Assembly: GCF_034702125.1 (NCBI RefSeq)
Contig: NC_085857.1
Coordinates: 60,071,814-60,135,813 of the forward strand
DNA: 64,000 bases
Direction of reading: 5' to 3'
From: Engraulis encrasicolus
Lineage: Eukaryota > Chordata > Actinopteri > Clupeiformes > Engraulidae
Position 1 is the stretch's first letter, and each line of letters starts with the position of its first letter. A model generated the notes under the pieces. The model saw only the letters and a program-made list of their open reading frames with translations. It did not search any database and was not told where the DNA came from. Positions 27,043-39,307 of this stretch are shown here, piece after piece. The position numbers and the translations under genes are program-made.

Positions 27043-27484
27043 CTGCCACTGACTGTTAAAAAGAGCGGCGGCTCCTTTAAATGAGGAAGGAGCTGTGCGC
27101 AGCAAGCACAGCAAAGTAGCCTACCCACAGCAGAGAGAGGCCACTAGATATCTAGAGCTTACAACACTACGGTGATTTGGCCTAAACCTGACAGTTGTTC
27201 TCAGAGTTAGAGGAGTTACAACTCAAAATGAATTCAGTTTTCCAAAAAAAACATCAAGCGCGACACCCGCGAGTTCGCGAATGAGCGATCGCATAATTAA
27301 ACATTCAGCGAGAGTAGATATTTGACAGTTTCAGTTTGACAATCTTCAAAATGCATATCACACGGAATGTTTTGCAATTATGGCACAGGCAAGATTTCTG
27401 GAAGTTGTTTATGTGCTCCATGCAGTGTGTGTGTGTGTGTGTGTGTGTGTCTGTGTATGATCTCTGTGTATGTTTATCTCCAGG

Positions 27485-27545
27485 TTGCAGTACTGGCAAT
27501 CTAAGCTGTCGTTCCTCCTATAGTGGCCTGAGTTCCAACACTAAT
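27485..27545 (+). repeat. Decayed copy of the linker exon start, acceptor retained
   Basis: After atctccag the copy matches the exon at 41 of 50 bases (agtactggca, then tcgttcctcc). In frame it reads CSTGNLSCRSSYSGLSSN, then a stop in the AT-rich tail. A GT tract precedes it, as for the real exon. Confidence 0.8.
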
Positions 27546-27557
27546 ATATATATATAA

Positions 27558-27667
<110 letters not shown>

Positions 27668-27685
27668 TATGTGTGTCTCCTATAG

Positions 27686-27888
27686 GTGGTAGTACTGGCA
27701 GCTTGAGTGGTCGTTCCTCCTCTAGTGGCCAGAGTTCTAATGCCAACGCCCACCTGACCTCTGTTGCTACGGTACCCACAACACCTGTTCCTGCCACACC
27801 CCCTACGCCAGAGTCCCCATCTCACACAAACACCAACACACATGGACTCAATGTGCCAGGGCTGCACGCACAGGCAGAGGGAGTCAAG
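27686..27888 (+). CDS. caskin1: caskin1 exon: Ser/Thr/Pro-rich linker after the CASK motif
   Basis: This 203 nt exon runs from acceptor tatag (27681-27685) to donor gtatgc (27889), phase 1 to 0. It encodes a low-complexity linker: GSTGSLSGRSSSSGQSSN, then an Ala/Thr/Pro/Ser-rich stretch with PTTPVPATPPTPESPSH, ending GLHAQAEGVK. The end corresponds to the ALHAGSEGVK segment that precedes LLATVLSQ in mammalian Caskin1; the middle Thr/Pro stretch looks longer than in mammals. The region is probably disordered and has several SP/TP sites that could be phosphorylated (inference). It is bracketed by (GT)52 at 27561-27664 and about 63 CA units from 27897. A decayed copy of its first 60 bp lies at 27485-27545. 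Confidence 0.88.
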
Positions 27889-27893
27889 GTATG

Positions 27894-28024
<131 letters not shown>

Positions 28025-28296
28025 TACTTACAGCCTGGTTCAAAGATCTTTGGCTAAGCCTAACAAAATGATGACAATCAACTGCTAGTCAAAGCATAAT
28101 CCTAACTTGACTGATAGTTGTTCCAGGGTAGGATTTCGGTGTTCTGAAACAGATAGCAGATACATGTTTTGCTTATAACCTTACTGAAAAGTTACATGAG
28201 TTAGATGATAGCATGATTGGAGCACACAACATATGTTTGTTGATCCGTGCGCTTTCTGGTCGAGTATGAGGATGCCGAGACTGTTCAAGTCAAACT

Positions 28297-28414
28297 GCTC
28301 TAGTGCTGCTATCATGGTTCTGCCATGTACAACCATGGTTCATTTTTGTCAGGGCTACTACTATGGCAGCTACTGTCCTAGAACTATGGTTGGTTGATAG
28401 TACTTGGAATCACC
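28297..28414. repeat. ACCATGG-rich repeat, left piece
   Basis: It matches, in reverse complement, 35345-35430 (tactatcaaccaaccatag). The repeat resumes at 31301 after the 28415-31300 insertion. Confidence 0.7.
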
Positions 28415-30640
28415 GAGATATAGGTACCGCTCCTGCCACTTCTCTACTCAGAGAAACTCCTGACAAAGTTGTGATAATCATGTGACTGAAACTGATGATG
28501 ATTGAGACGAAGGTCATCAATAATCAATAGTTTAAGAGTTGCTTCCCTGATGAACACTATCTTGCTTCCCCTCCGATCACCAAATGGCTGGCCCAGGGTC
28601 CCTGTCCATGTTGTCCTCAGTCCTCCTCCCTTAGGAGGCGCTGTGACCAAAGCCCTTCTCACAATCACCTGGGTATCAATCACCTTTGATAACCCCATTG
28701 TCTTGCCCCAGCCCCTCACTCTGGTCTTGGCTGCTGGACGGACAGGACACTATAGAGAGACTTGCGCAACAACTATGGACAAATTATTGTTTGATATCCG
28801 GCCGAATACAAACAGAGACTGCTTAGTTCATCTTACACACACTGTAAACTTAAAACACCTTTGCAAAGAATTCCTCACTTCAAGTCTGAGACCTTGTCTG
28901 GACATATCTCTAGACTTTATCCGGACACTGTCAGCTAAAGGCGAGCTCACTGCGAGAAATAGCCATGCACGCCTCCGTGGACCAACTTCTCGCATTTGGG
29001 ATTCAACCGACGAATCTCAAGCCGCAACAAAGACTCCTTTGCAACCCCCAAAAACCCTCGAGAGGAAGAGGGAAACTTTGGACTGCACTTCCAGACGGAC
29101 GCACAGAGCCCTTTGGAAAACTGGATGTCTTCCTTTTCATCTCACACAGTAGGCACTGGGCATAGCTTACGTACTGAGATAGATGTGTTTTTGAACTATG
29201 ACTTGAGTTATTTTTCATGTGCACATGTTTATTTGCATTTCTCCTGCTTCTCTGTCTATCCTTCTACTTAGCTTAGGTTACCCTCTGCTAACTCATTCTG
29301 TATCACTGGCTACTAAGCCTAGCGACCCCGCTTGTGGCGTTTGCACGGAATAGTTCAAGTATTGATTAACCATCAGTGTTTGGAACTCTCAGAGGATCGT
29401 CATAACGTGACTGTTTTACTAGTCCAGAAATACACGCGCTGCGCCTTTTGTAGTAACAGGCCGTAACAGGCCCTAGGTTAGCTCAACGCGACGCTAACCA
29501 TTTGTTTACACAGACACACAGCCACTAGAGTTCCATCTCTCTTTCCCTTCTCTCTTTTCCTCCTCTCTCTCTCTCGTTCTTTCACTCTCTCCTCTTCGAA
29601 ATACTAGATTCTCAGAACCCTCAGAGCATTTCAGTACACTTTTATACACTTTAAGTGCATAATCTGTAGTAAACCATTCTCTGAATAGTCCACTCTGCTC
29701 GGAGCTCTCTGCAAGTTAGCCATAGCCACGTTGGGCTTGCAGCGTTTACACAAGCACGCTGAAACCCCACTTTCTGTAGTTTTACAACTCGTAATGGCTG
29801 CGTAGACGGCAACGTCTCCCACTTGCTATTTCTTTTATTTCATTTTCTTTCACTCCCTGTTCTACTCGGACTTGTTTTCGTTAATTCCAGAACCTTTTGA
29901 TACATTTGCGCGTCCACTACGGGACTTGAAGCGCTTGAAACCACACAGTTTACTTGCTACATAGCTGCTAGCTATCGCTATTGTTCACTGTTCTGCTGCT
30001 AACGTTAACCTAGCCGAGCGGACGCCATTGTTGCCCAGCAACAGGCACGCACATAGTAATCAGCGCAAGTTCCTCCCACTGACTACTCTGTCATTCCCCC
30101 TTCATTTCTCTCTCCATTCCACTCGGAATTGTGTGCATTTATTACAGAAACCCCAGACATTGTCGTGGCCACCTAGTGGCCCTTGCATGTAATGTTTACC
30201 TGGGAAATGGTTCATGTGACTTCCTACCTGTGCTGGGCAGGTGTATATCATTAGGAATTCCTGTTTGAGCAGTACCCCGGAGAAGGCTTGCGCAGAAACG
30301 CATGGGTCTCTGCTCCCATGTTTTTAAACTTATTAGCCATGTTTCAATAAAGGCTTTTTAATATTTTTCCACAAGAAGAGTGCCTTGGACTCCCTTTTTT
30401 GACAAGATATTGTTTTTTCCCCAACACCAAAGAGCACCTTCAAGATTTTTTCTGAACAATTCTGAACAATTCCCTGAGCACTTCGGATTTTCTCTTCACA
30501 TTGTTGTGGACCCTTTGGGCCCTGCCAAGACAACATTAGGCCTTTGCTAAGCGGCTACTTATCAGTAGCCTTTCCATTGTCTATGATTTCTGTAGCTAAT
30601 GCTAGCTTAGTCGTGGTAGCCTAGCAACCAGACCTCTGCT

Positions 30641-30671
<31 letters not shown>

Positions 30672-31300
30672 TACACACACACACAGGCTGAAAGCCTGTC
30701 CCCCTCTTCTTTCTTTTCCCCTCTTTTATTTTCTGTCTTGCTTTATACTATTGTGCCTTATAATTGTTATTATTCCATTTAACCGATTTTGAATGTAATG
30801 CATTTAATTAGATTACTTAGTAGTTAACTAAGTTATTCATTTGATTGCATTTTGTTGTCCTTGTTGCTTTGTACAACCAACCAACCTACTATAGAACTTT
30901 GCCTTCAGATCTACTTTTGTGCTTGTGTACCCCAGCTGATCACAGAGAATAGGCCTTACTGTTCACTGTGCCCTGCTGAGTAACCCCAGTACAAAACTTA
31001 GTATTAATTCTGTGTTTAGCAATTTACTGTTGAATATTGTGATTGATAATCATAAGGATTTTATGAGACGGTCCTTTAATTACATTTTAATTAATTTGCT
31101 TATTAATATTAATTAATTCATAATTAATTAAATTCCCAAACGGAATTTTTGCCTTCAATTCCTGGTATAGCCGCATGAGGAGTAAATCCACACGCAGCTT
31201 CCCCTACATTAACTTAACTTCAATTACATAACCGCAGCTGAACCTACATTACTGGTGCGGTCCGTGTGAGGATTCTGTTTCTCACGCAACTGTACTTACA
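28415..31300. mobile_element. 2.9 kb insertion into the ACCATGG repeat, unclassified
   Basis: The uninterrupted sequence at 35345-35361 (reverse complement ggaatcaccatgaaatg) shows the insertion point precisely. Inside are an open stretch (28775-29152), a polyadenylation-like caataaagg near 30344 followed by a U5-like region, and ctggtgcggtccgtg near 31252 that could be a primer-binding site. A partial LTR element is possible; no gag or pol domain is recognised and a clean target duplication is missing. Confidence 0.5.
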
Positions 31301-31388
31301 ATGAAATGTGCTAGTAAAACCATGGTTACTGCATTACAACCATGGTCGTTTTTCGTAAAGGTAGAGTAGTCATGACATACCATGGAAA
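31301..31388. repeat. ACCATGG-rich repeat, middle piece
   Basis: It carries taaaaccatggttactgc and pairs with the reverse complement of 35270-35345. It is split from 32808-32935 by a hAT element. Confidence 0.7.
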
Positions 31389-32807
31389 CAGAGCCGGTTC
31401 TGACCTCTGTGGGGCCCTAAGCAAAAATATGCCAAGGGGCCCCCCTAACTATATATAAAAAAAACAATCCCTCATTTTTTCCAGTGAGTATATATTTGGG
31501 CAGCCATAGGCACTACATACTACCACAGACCCTAGGGCCAGATTACACTTCCGGCCTGATAAACTGACTCACACGTGGATATAGGCCTACATGAATGACA
31601 TTATTAATATTATATGAAATTATTACCCACAAAGGTTAAACATAAAAAATGCATTGGTACCATGGGAGTCTCACAATGTGGCATACAAGTCCTTATTAGT
31701 AATCTAAAGAATTTGAAAAAAAACATGGTCTAACCATAAAAGTTCCCATTAATTTAGAAATGACACAAACTAGACTGGATGCCAACAAAATACATTTCCT
31801 TTAGCACAGGTGTTGCCAAAGAGTAACCTAAATTAGATATTGGAGGCTAGGCTTGCACATCTTAAGACATAAGGCTTGCACATGCAAGACGTGGTGGTAA
31901 TGTGAACGTAGGTGAGCAAGTGAATAGCCTACACTGCGCGCCCTCGCCAAAGTCTTCCTTGGCCAGGAGGAGTAAAATGAACAGGTTGCATTTCTCCTCA
32001 CAAAGTTAACGTTCCAAGCGGAGTTTAGCATTTATTGCTGTTAATTCGCTGTTAAAAGTTTGTTGATCACTCTCCATCTCCCTCTGCAAGCGGGGCTGGT
32101 GCACGATACCCACACACGACTTTCATTGTTTTGGCGAGCTCATTAGAAAAGCCGACTTGATGATGGACTAGGCTACTGACAAAATGATTCAATAACATTT
32201 TCGGGAGATAGACAGATCATAATCGCAGCTTTCAGTCGCGCACACATCCAAACACACAGACGCGCGACCCGTCCCTTTCCTCTCCTCTCCTCCGGGAGGG
32301 CGCAAGCACACGCACACACACGGCACCCCTTCCTATCTCATACTCTCCTCCGTTGATTCGATTGCACGTTTCGTCGGCTAGAAGTCAGCTGATGTTTCTC
32401 AACTAGGCAGCTACTAGGCCTACAACTTTCACAAACAGCAGTAAGGCATTGACAGCAAGACATAATTTCCTTCACTCTTCCCTGTTGATTCGATTACACA
32501 GGCGGACTTACATTTCCGCGGTAACGCAAACAGGAACGCTTGTAATGCGCACTATCGAAGACATGGACAGGAACTCGGCGTTGTAGTGAAATTCTCACTC
32601 AAGATTCTCACTCCTGTTCCATCCGAAATTAACCACAGAAGAAGGGGCGAATCACGTAGCCCTAGTTATGTGACGGAATCAATAATAAGTTCGTCGTTTT
32701 TTAAATTAGCCTATATATTTTTTTTTTACCTCAACGTAAGTGACGTCATGGGCAACGCGAGGCCCTACGCTGTTAGCGTAGTGAGCGTTTTGGGCCCGCC
32801 GGCTCTG
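31389..32807. mobile_element. hAT-type element with perfect 8-bp target duplication
   Basis: The ends are cagagccggttctg and cccgccggctctg (9-bp inverted CAGAGCCGG). The duplication catggaaa occurs at 31381-31388 and 32808-32815. It is 1419 bp with no recognisable transposase. Confidence 0.9.
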
Positions 32808-33030
32808 CATGGAAAAACCATGTTACAACATAAAAATCACAGTAATGCCATAGTAAGCCATAGTATAATTATGGTAGGTTCAGAGTACTTAGAGTAATCG
32901 TGACATACCATGGTAGAACCATGATCCATTTTTGTAAGGGAAAGCTGTACAATACAGAAGACTACATAGACACATATGGATGGCTTACATTCGTAGTTTG
33001 AAGCTGAAGTGTCAGGTGTGCGTGTGTGTG

Positions 33031-33062
33031 TGTTTAGAGTTTGTTTACAGCACTCTCCTGAT

Positions 33063-33063
<1 letters not shown>
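33031..33063 (+). repeat. Diverged copy of the LLATVLSQ exon start
   Basis: gtgtgtttag then agtttgtttacagcactctcc aligns with gtgtgtttag then ctgttggccacagtgctctcc of the true exon 97 bp downstream, with GT repeats before and after. Confidence 0.6.
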
Positions 33064-33122
<59 letters not shown>

Positions 33123-33132
33123 TGTGTGTGTG
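33064..33132. repeat. (GT)n adjoining the LLATVLSQ exon acceptor
   Basis: A GT run with one TT interruption, ending just before tttag. Confidence 0.95.
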
Positions 33133-33137
33133 TTTAG

Positions 33138-33210
33138 CTGTTGGCCACAGTGCTCTCCCAGTCTGCCAAAGCCAAGGAACTGCTGCAATCTCGCTCCCTG
33201 GAACAGCAAG
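33138..33210 (+). CDS. caskin1: caskin1 exon: conserved LLATVLSQ segment
   Basis: The acceptor is tgtttag (33131-33137) and the donor gtaaca (33211). The exon is 73 nt, phase 0 to 1, with 24 codons reading LLATVLSQSAKAKELLQSR and then SLEQQ. The LLATVLSQ block directly follows EGVK in mammalian Caskin1 and matches here across the splice junction, which confirms the exon order. The segment has heptad-like leucines and may form a short helix. A GT-rich tract abuts the acceptor (33064-33132) and an interrupted CA tract follows the donor (33213-33268). A diverged copy of the acceptor and exon start lies at 33031-33063. Confidence 0.85.
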
Positions 33211-33718
33211 GTAACACACATACGCACACACACGCACGCACAGGCACGCACACACGCACACACACACTGTGTTAAGTTTTTTTTCCCCCACCAGTCACGG
33301 TGGCATCCAGTCACTCGCCGTTTTTACCAGTCAAATCATATAATAATAACAATAGTAGTCAAAATCAGTTAATTATTATTATTATTAAAAGTATTATTAT
33401 TGGAATTATTATTATGATTATATATTTACTGTATATGTTCGCGTTCGGTTGACCATGTCCTTAACACCAGAAAGGAGGACGTACTCCGTGGTTGGGGGTG
33501 TGGGTGCCTTCCCCCAGAAGTTTTTGAGTTTTTTGATACAATCCTGCATTCTAATCCATTTTAGGGTGAAGAATGGCAAATCTCATTGGACATTCAGGCT
33601 ATTCATAGCTCAAGTGGAGGTGAAAGTTTTCACCCGTCAAAGTGACTGGTGGGCTGAAAAAATTTAAAGTCACCACTGAAATTTACCCGTTATTGGCAGG
33701 TGGACGGGTGCTTATAAC

Positions 33719-33856
<138 letters not shown>

Positions 33857-33904
33857 ACAACTAGACAAGACACCCTTTAAAGATATCAAAGGAGGGCCAA
33901 TTAA

Positions 33905-34391
33905 GTAAGGGTTAACGTTCGTCAAGAAGGTCGCTACCGTGGAATAGCAGCACGACAGAGAGAATCTTTAGACCCCGACGCGGAGCGGAGTTCTCTCTGA
34001 AGTGCTGCTATTCCACAAAGCGACCGACTCGCCGAACGTTAACCCGCTTATTATATGGATATACTTAAATGATTCACACATGGCGGGGACATTTCGTTAA
34101 GTTTATTATAATTTTTCATGTCAAAAGATTGTTGCTGCGCAAAACAAAACAGTGCCGTTGTGGAACACCACTAGGAAACAGCTAGGTAGCCAGGACAACA
34201 GGTGTTGTCCATCACCGCAGCTGATTAGAGTCTTGTTGAAAAGTCGCTTTAGCAGTGAAAAGTCTTGTTGCCATTGACAGCGGTCTGTTATAGACCAACC
34301 CGTTCGTTATCGAAAAATAACAGACGTGCAAACGTTGGGGAGCCCCTTTGAAATGAATGGAGCATTCGACCGATGACGTCACACCATATAA
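33905..34391 (+). mobile_element. TAA-flanked insertion, second copy
   Basis: Homologous to 3119-3587 (gtaagggttaacgttcg start, cacaccatataa end), with TAA at 33902-33904 and 34392-34394. Confidence 0.7.
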
Positions 34392-34636
34392 TAATAATTA
34401 ATAATTTTAAGACTGATAGAATGTGTTTATGGAAATACATCTTGTATCTGTAGGTTAATTTTGTAAATCTGTACAAATATTTTGTTTGTTTGTGTGGGTG
34501 AAAACTTGTAATGGTGAATATTTGTGTGTGTGGGAAATGTATCTCCTAAGATATAAAAACGTACGTGTATAAATGTTTTGTAGTTGCGGCAGTAGGAATG
34601 TGCATATACTGTATAGGAATCTCTTTTGCCATGCGA

Positions 34637-36290
34637 CAAAACAAGGAGAAACTCTAATTTAATTTTTATGTGGTACACCCTCCTTTTAAATCATGCACTG
34701 TAGGGGGATTTTGGACTCGTGTGCGGACTATCAGTGTTAAATGGAAAAACATGCTGTAGCCTACTGTTTTGGCCTCTGGAGTTTTGGCTTAAAATCAGGG
34801 AATTTTGCGTTTTTCTTTGTAGCTCACAGTTGACAGATATGCTGTTCTAGCAAAAGCTTCGGTAGCACTTTTACTTAAAGCCCATATCTATAGCGCACTA
34901 TAAGTGCATTTATAACAAATTATAATGCGCTATGTAATTACTTATAACGCATAATGACTACATCCATGATGTTTCATGACGCTGTATGATAACAGTAATG
35001 ACTAACCATGAATCTAGCTTATAATGCTTTATAAATCCAAGGGTGTTATGAGTGTTTGTGACTGTTTATAAACTACAGGCTGCCTGATGGGGCTTACAGT
35101 ACATTATGATGCATTATAGATGTGCATTCTACAGTGCATTATAAATGCATCCATAAGAACTTTACTTGATGACATTCACATTGATGACGTATGATCTCAC
35201 GTGAAACATTGTAGCATCCCTTACGAAAATGGACCATGGTTTATTATGGTATTACTATGATTATCATGTTTCTGCCATGGTATGTCATGATTACTCTACC
35301 CTTACGAAAATCGACCATGGTTGTAATGCGGTAACCATGGTTTTACTACTACATTTCATGGTGATTCCAAGTACTATCAACCAACCATAGTTCTAGTGCA
35401 GTAGCTGTCATAGTAGTAGCCCTTACAGAGATTAACCATGGTTGTACTATGAAAACTAATCATGGTTTTACCATAGATTTACCAGGGATTATAGTTAACC
35501 ATTGTCTTTAGTGTAACCATGACAACCATGGTTTGTGACTATGGTTTAACTTATGGTATAACCATAGTATACTCTTTACCATAAACCATGGTTACCCCCA
35601 AACTATGTTTTATTTTAACCATGGTCGCCCACCCAAAAAGCCCTTTTTTAAAACCATGTTTTCTTTTAAAAGATCCTGACTTTGTAGGAGCTTTGACTTT
35701 GTAGGTGTTTTCATGAATGTGCATTAGAATGAGTAGATTCAGAATCCATAACCCCCCCCCCCCACCTAATTTTACGTTTTGGGAGCCAACACATGGTGAC
35801 TTGGGAGTCAATGTGTTAATCAATGGAAGTTTGTTACGCACGCAGTGAAGCATGGGGCTCACACTATTTTGATTATAGTCCATCCAAAAAATTTCAGAAT
35901 GTCACGAAAATCAGTTCTAATCTGTCCGTAATTATACCAAATGAATAAAGTATACACATAGAAGAAATCAAGTCTTCAGTTTCGATAATGTACATTACAA
36001 ATCTGCGAGCCGTGGCGCAAATGTAGGCCTTCCAAAACAGCTCCAAACAAAGTCTCTCGCGGCCAAAAGTGACTGAGCTCACTTGATGCTGCTGATGCTG
36101 ATGTGAGTTTCTTTTTTACTGAGATGAAGTCGAAACTTTGTTATGATTCCCGGTGTAATCCAAAAAGTCAGAGAATGCGTGCACATCAGTAGAACAGGTG
36201 CTGGACCAAACATAAGACTAAAGGAAAATAAAGGTCTGCAACACTGTTCGATGCTTCATGATGGAGTGAGAGTCCAAAACGTTACACCTT
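34637..36290 (+). repeat. Interspersed repeat, copy 1, split by an insertion
   Basis: Blocks 34637-34856 and 35821-36290 match 50217-50925 in the same orientation (ggcttaaaatcaggga, gctgttctagcaaaa, aatctgcgagccg). The piece 34857-35820 is absent from the second copy. Confidence 0.7.
34857..35820. repeat. Inserted block: TTATAA-rich and ACCATGG-rich repeats
   Basis: 34860-35200 has many ttataa/cattata phrases. 35215-35640 has the ACCATGG family in the orientation opposite to 28297-32935. The block interrupts the repeat pair described above. Confidence 0.6.
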
Positions 36291-37785
36291 TAAGTTCCTC
36301 CAGGATTAATACTTGTAGTGTTTCCCGCAGCGCTTTCTTGGCGAGGCGGTCGCCTTGCCAAGGACACGACACTGCCTCGCCAATGTTCAACAAGTCCGAC
36401 AGGCGGACAACAGATGCGTCCGTCTATGCCCGTTCTGAACCTTTTTTGCCCAAACGCCCCCTTGGCCTCCTCATAACCTGTCAAGGCAATTTATCAATAA
36501 GCCTACCATGTACTGTATAAGCCTGGATTTGAAAAAGTACCATAGGATTTCAACAGTGTTGGGCAATTTACTGAAAAACTGCAATGCATTGCTGATTACA
36601 TGTTACTGTCTTTTCAAAATAATCCCTTACACTACATTTAGCAATGTGGGGACCTAAGGCGAATTTAGCTTAGGGGGGCCATCGGTCCATCCCATATCAC
36701 ATTTTTTTTAACATAAAATCTCTATTTTTGTTAGGCTATTTTTTTTTTTAATCACGATTTTTTATTTAAAAAAATAAATAATTACAAACATAAAAAACAG
36801 GCAAACATTACAATGAATTACAATGAAACATTTCAATGAATAGGCTATTTGCAATTTTGCATAGGCCTACATTAAATAAACTAAAATGTGAAATTCTCTT
36901 TTCACTTTAATATGAGAGCAGTGATGTCCCCCCCTCACTGAAGTGTTATTTCATGTGTGTGCATGATGCTGTCACCTATTTGAAGTGACGTTGATGTTGG
37001 ATTTCATGGAATACTTTTAAATGCCGCTTTGGGAAGAAAACAGAGTAGGCGACAGGTGAACTGTATTTCTGTCAAAACAGTGGTTTGCAGGCGTTTGCGT
37101 TTTCACGTGGATATTGTCTTCGTGGACCGTAACAGACAAACCGTAAGTTCCATAAACTAATCAATGAGACATTGGCTACGTGTACATGATGTTTTTAAGT
37201 CCGATTTAATAAATGCGATTTAAATAGATCGGATTAAGAGTTATTTTGCGATGTGTATACATGGCACTTTCACTTAAATGCGATTAAACGTCTGGGGAAA
37301 ATAAAGCATTGCGATTGGACTGAGGACGCACGTGCTGAGCGAGCCAAATAAGGCACGGGGGCGTGGTTCAATGCCACCGAGATGCAGGTCATCTTCCCCA
37401 TGAAAATCGTTGCCTCAGGCGGACTGAAATCACAACATTTCCCCCTTTCTCCCTGGATCATTTACAATGCTACATTGGCTACCCTGTTAGCATAGAAAAA
37501 CGAGTGGTCAAATGGTAATGTGGAGTAACTTTGTTGTGCTTCATTACTTTGTGGGGCACTTTTACATCAATATATGGAAGCCACAACATTTATAGTCGCT
37601 TAGGGACTTTAAATTAAGCAAAACTTTCATGTGAAAATCAACAGGAAGTGCCGCCATGTTCTTCTCACTGGCAAAGAGCTTTTGGTTTGCACGCATGAGC
37701 TCCAGGCCAAAACTGAGCGACTGCCACCTTGTGGACACAAGAGGGAATCACAAGAGGGAATCACAATTCAGAAACCCATCACGGG

Positions 37786-37818
37786 AGGGCGGACGGACGG
37801 ACGGACGGACGGACGGAC
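37786..37818. repeat. (GGAC)n microsatellite
   Basis: Seven to eight ggac units. Confidence 0.9.
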
Positions 37819-38201
37819 ACCAAAGCCTCTTATAGAGATGCGTGGGACGCATCTAAAAAAAAGAAAAAAATGCGTCTTATTATTTTCCATAAATTGGCCG
37901 AGCACTGCTTACAGCAATAGCTAAACTACAACTCCCAGCATGCACGATAACAGACGACGCTTGGTAGAGATTAGGGATGGGAATCTTCATCATCAAAGCG
38001 ATACGATGCGCATCTTGATACACATGGCAACGATAAGATACATTCACGATTCATGAAATTTCCAGTGATACGATACAATTCTCCTACCTACTGCGATGCA
38101 GTTCGATATGGCGCGATGCAATTATAATGCTATGCGATGCAGTACGATTCGGTACGATACGATGCGATACAGAACAGATTAAAATATTAAATTGATATTA
38201 A

Positions 38202-38556
38202 CCCCTTAAGATGCGGCTTTATACATTTGTTGTTACCAGTATGGTAATGACCAAGTCGTGGTGCATTACTAAAGGGCCTGTGTTGTGTCATAGTATTGTA
38301 GAGCTATGGTAGGTACATTTCAATGACTATTACAGCGTGCCACTGGAGGTACGGCGCGCAGTAGCCCCTTAATGCACGCCATACCTCCAGTGGCACGCTG
38401 TAATAGCCATTGAAAGTTAACTACCATAGTACTACAATACTATGACATGACACAGGGCCTTTAGTAATGCACTACGACTGGGTCATTACCTTTCTGGTAA
38501 CAGCAAATTTATAACACTGTGTCTTTTATAACACTGTGTCTTAATGGGTTAAGGGG
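38202..38556. mobile_element. Long palindromic MITE
   Basis: The arms pair over most of their length, for example gtgccactggaggta with tacctccagtggcac and agggcctgtgttg with its complement. The centre is near 38365 (cagtagccccttaatg). The right arm carries a tandem duplication of gacacagtgttataaa-like sequence. Confidence 0.8.
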
Positions 38557-38562
38557 CTACAG

Positions 38563-38886
38563 GCAGTCATGGGTGAGCGGTTAGGGCGTCAGACTTGCAT
38601 CCCAGAGGTCGCCGGTTCGACTCCCGACCCGCCAGGTTGGTGGGGGGAGTAATCAACCAGTGCTCTCCCCCATCCTCCTCCATGACTGAGGTACCCTGAG
38701 CATGGTACCGTCCCACCGCACTGCTCCCCATGGGGCGCCACTGAGGGCTGCCCCCTTGCACGGGTGAGGCATAAATGCAATTTCGTTGTGTGCAGTGTGC
38801 AGTGTTCACTTGTGTGCTGTGGAGTGCTGTGTCACAATGACAATGGGAGTTGGAGTTTCCCAATGGGCTTTCACTTTCACTTTCAG
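38563..38886 (+). mobile_element. tRNA-derived SINE, near full length
   Basis: It has gcagtcatgggtgagcgg, a B box ggttcgactccc, the body with ctccatgactgaggtaccct and a 3' end in cactttcactttcag. Same family as 3789-4101. Confidence 0.88.
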
Positions 38887-39257
38887 GCTGTGCACAAGGC
38901 TGCCGTTAAGCATAAGCAGAGTAAACAGAGCGCTTTTAGAGCCTCAACCACTTTGCCCCGAAAATTGTGGCCTCCTAAATTGAGACTGACTAAAAAACAT
39001 CATGAAAAAATATTGAATTACATTTCAAAACATATATTTGTTAGTTAATTGTGTATTTGTCTGTAATTGTGAATACAGGAATTAGCATTATTATTATTAG
39101 TAGTAGCATTAGTAGTAGTATTTACTTATGAGGGGGCCTCCTGACCAGTTATGTCTAGGCCCCCAAAACCTTAGCAGCGGCCGAAAGAGCAGAAAGCAGT
39201 GAGAACTCATTTTGGCTTGGGCACATTGCTATGAGCAGAGAAAAAGAATATATATAC

Positions 39258-39307
<50 letters not shown>

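Noticed and set aside
28502..29152. A host gene from the 216-residue open frame
   Set aside because: No recognisable domain, two other frames are equally open, and it lies inside a precise insertion.
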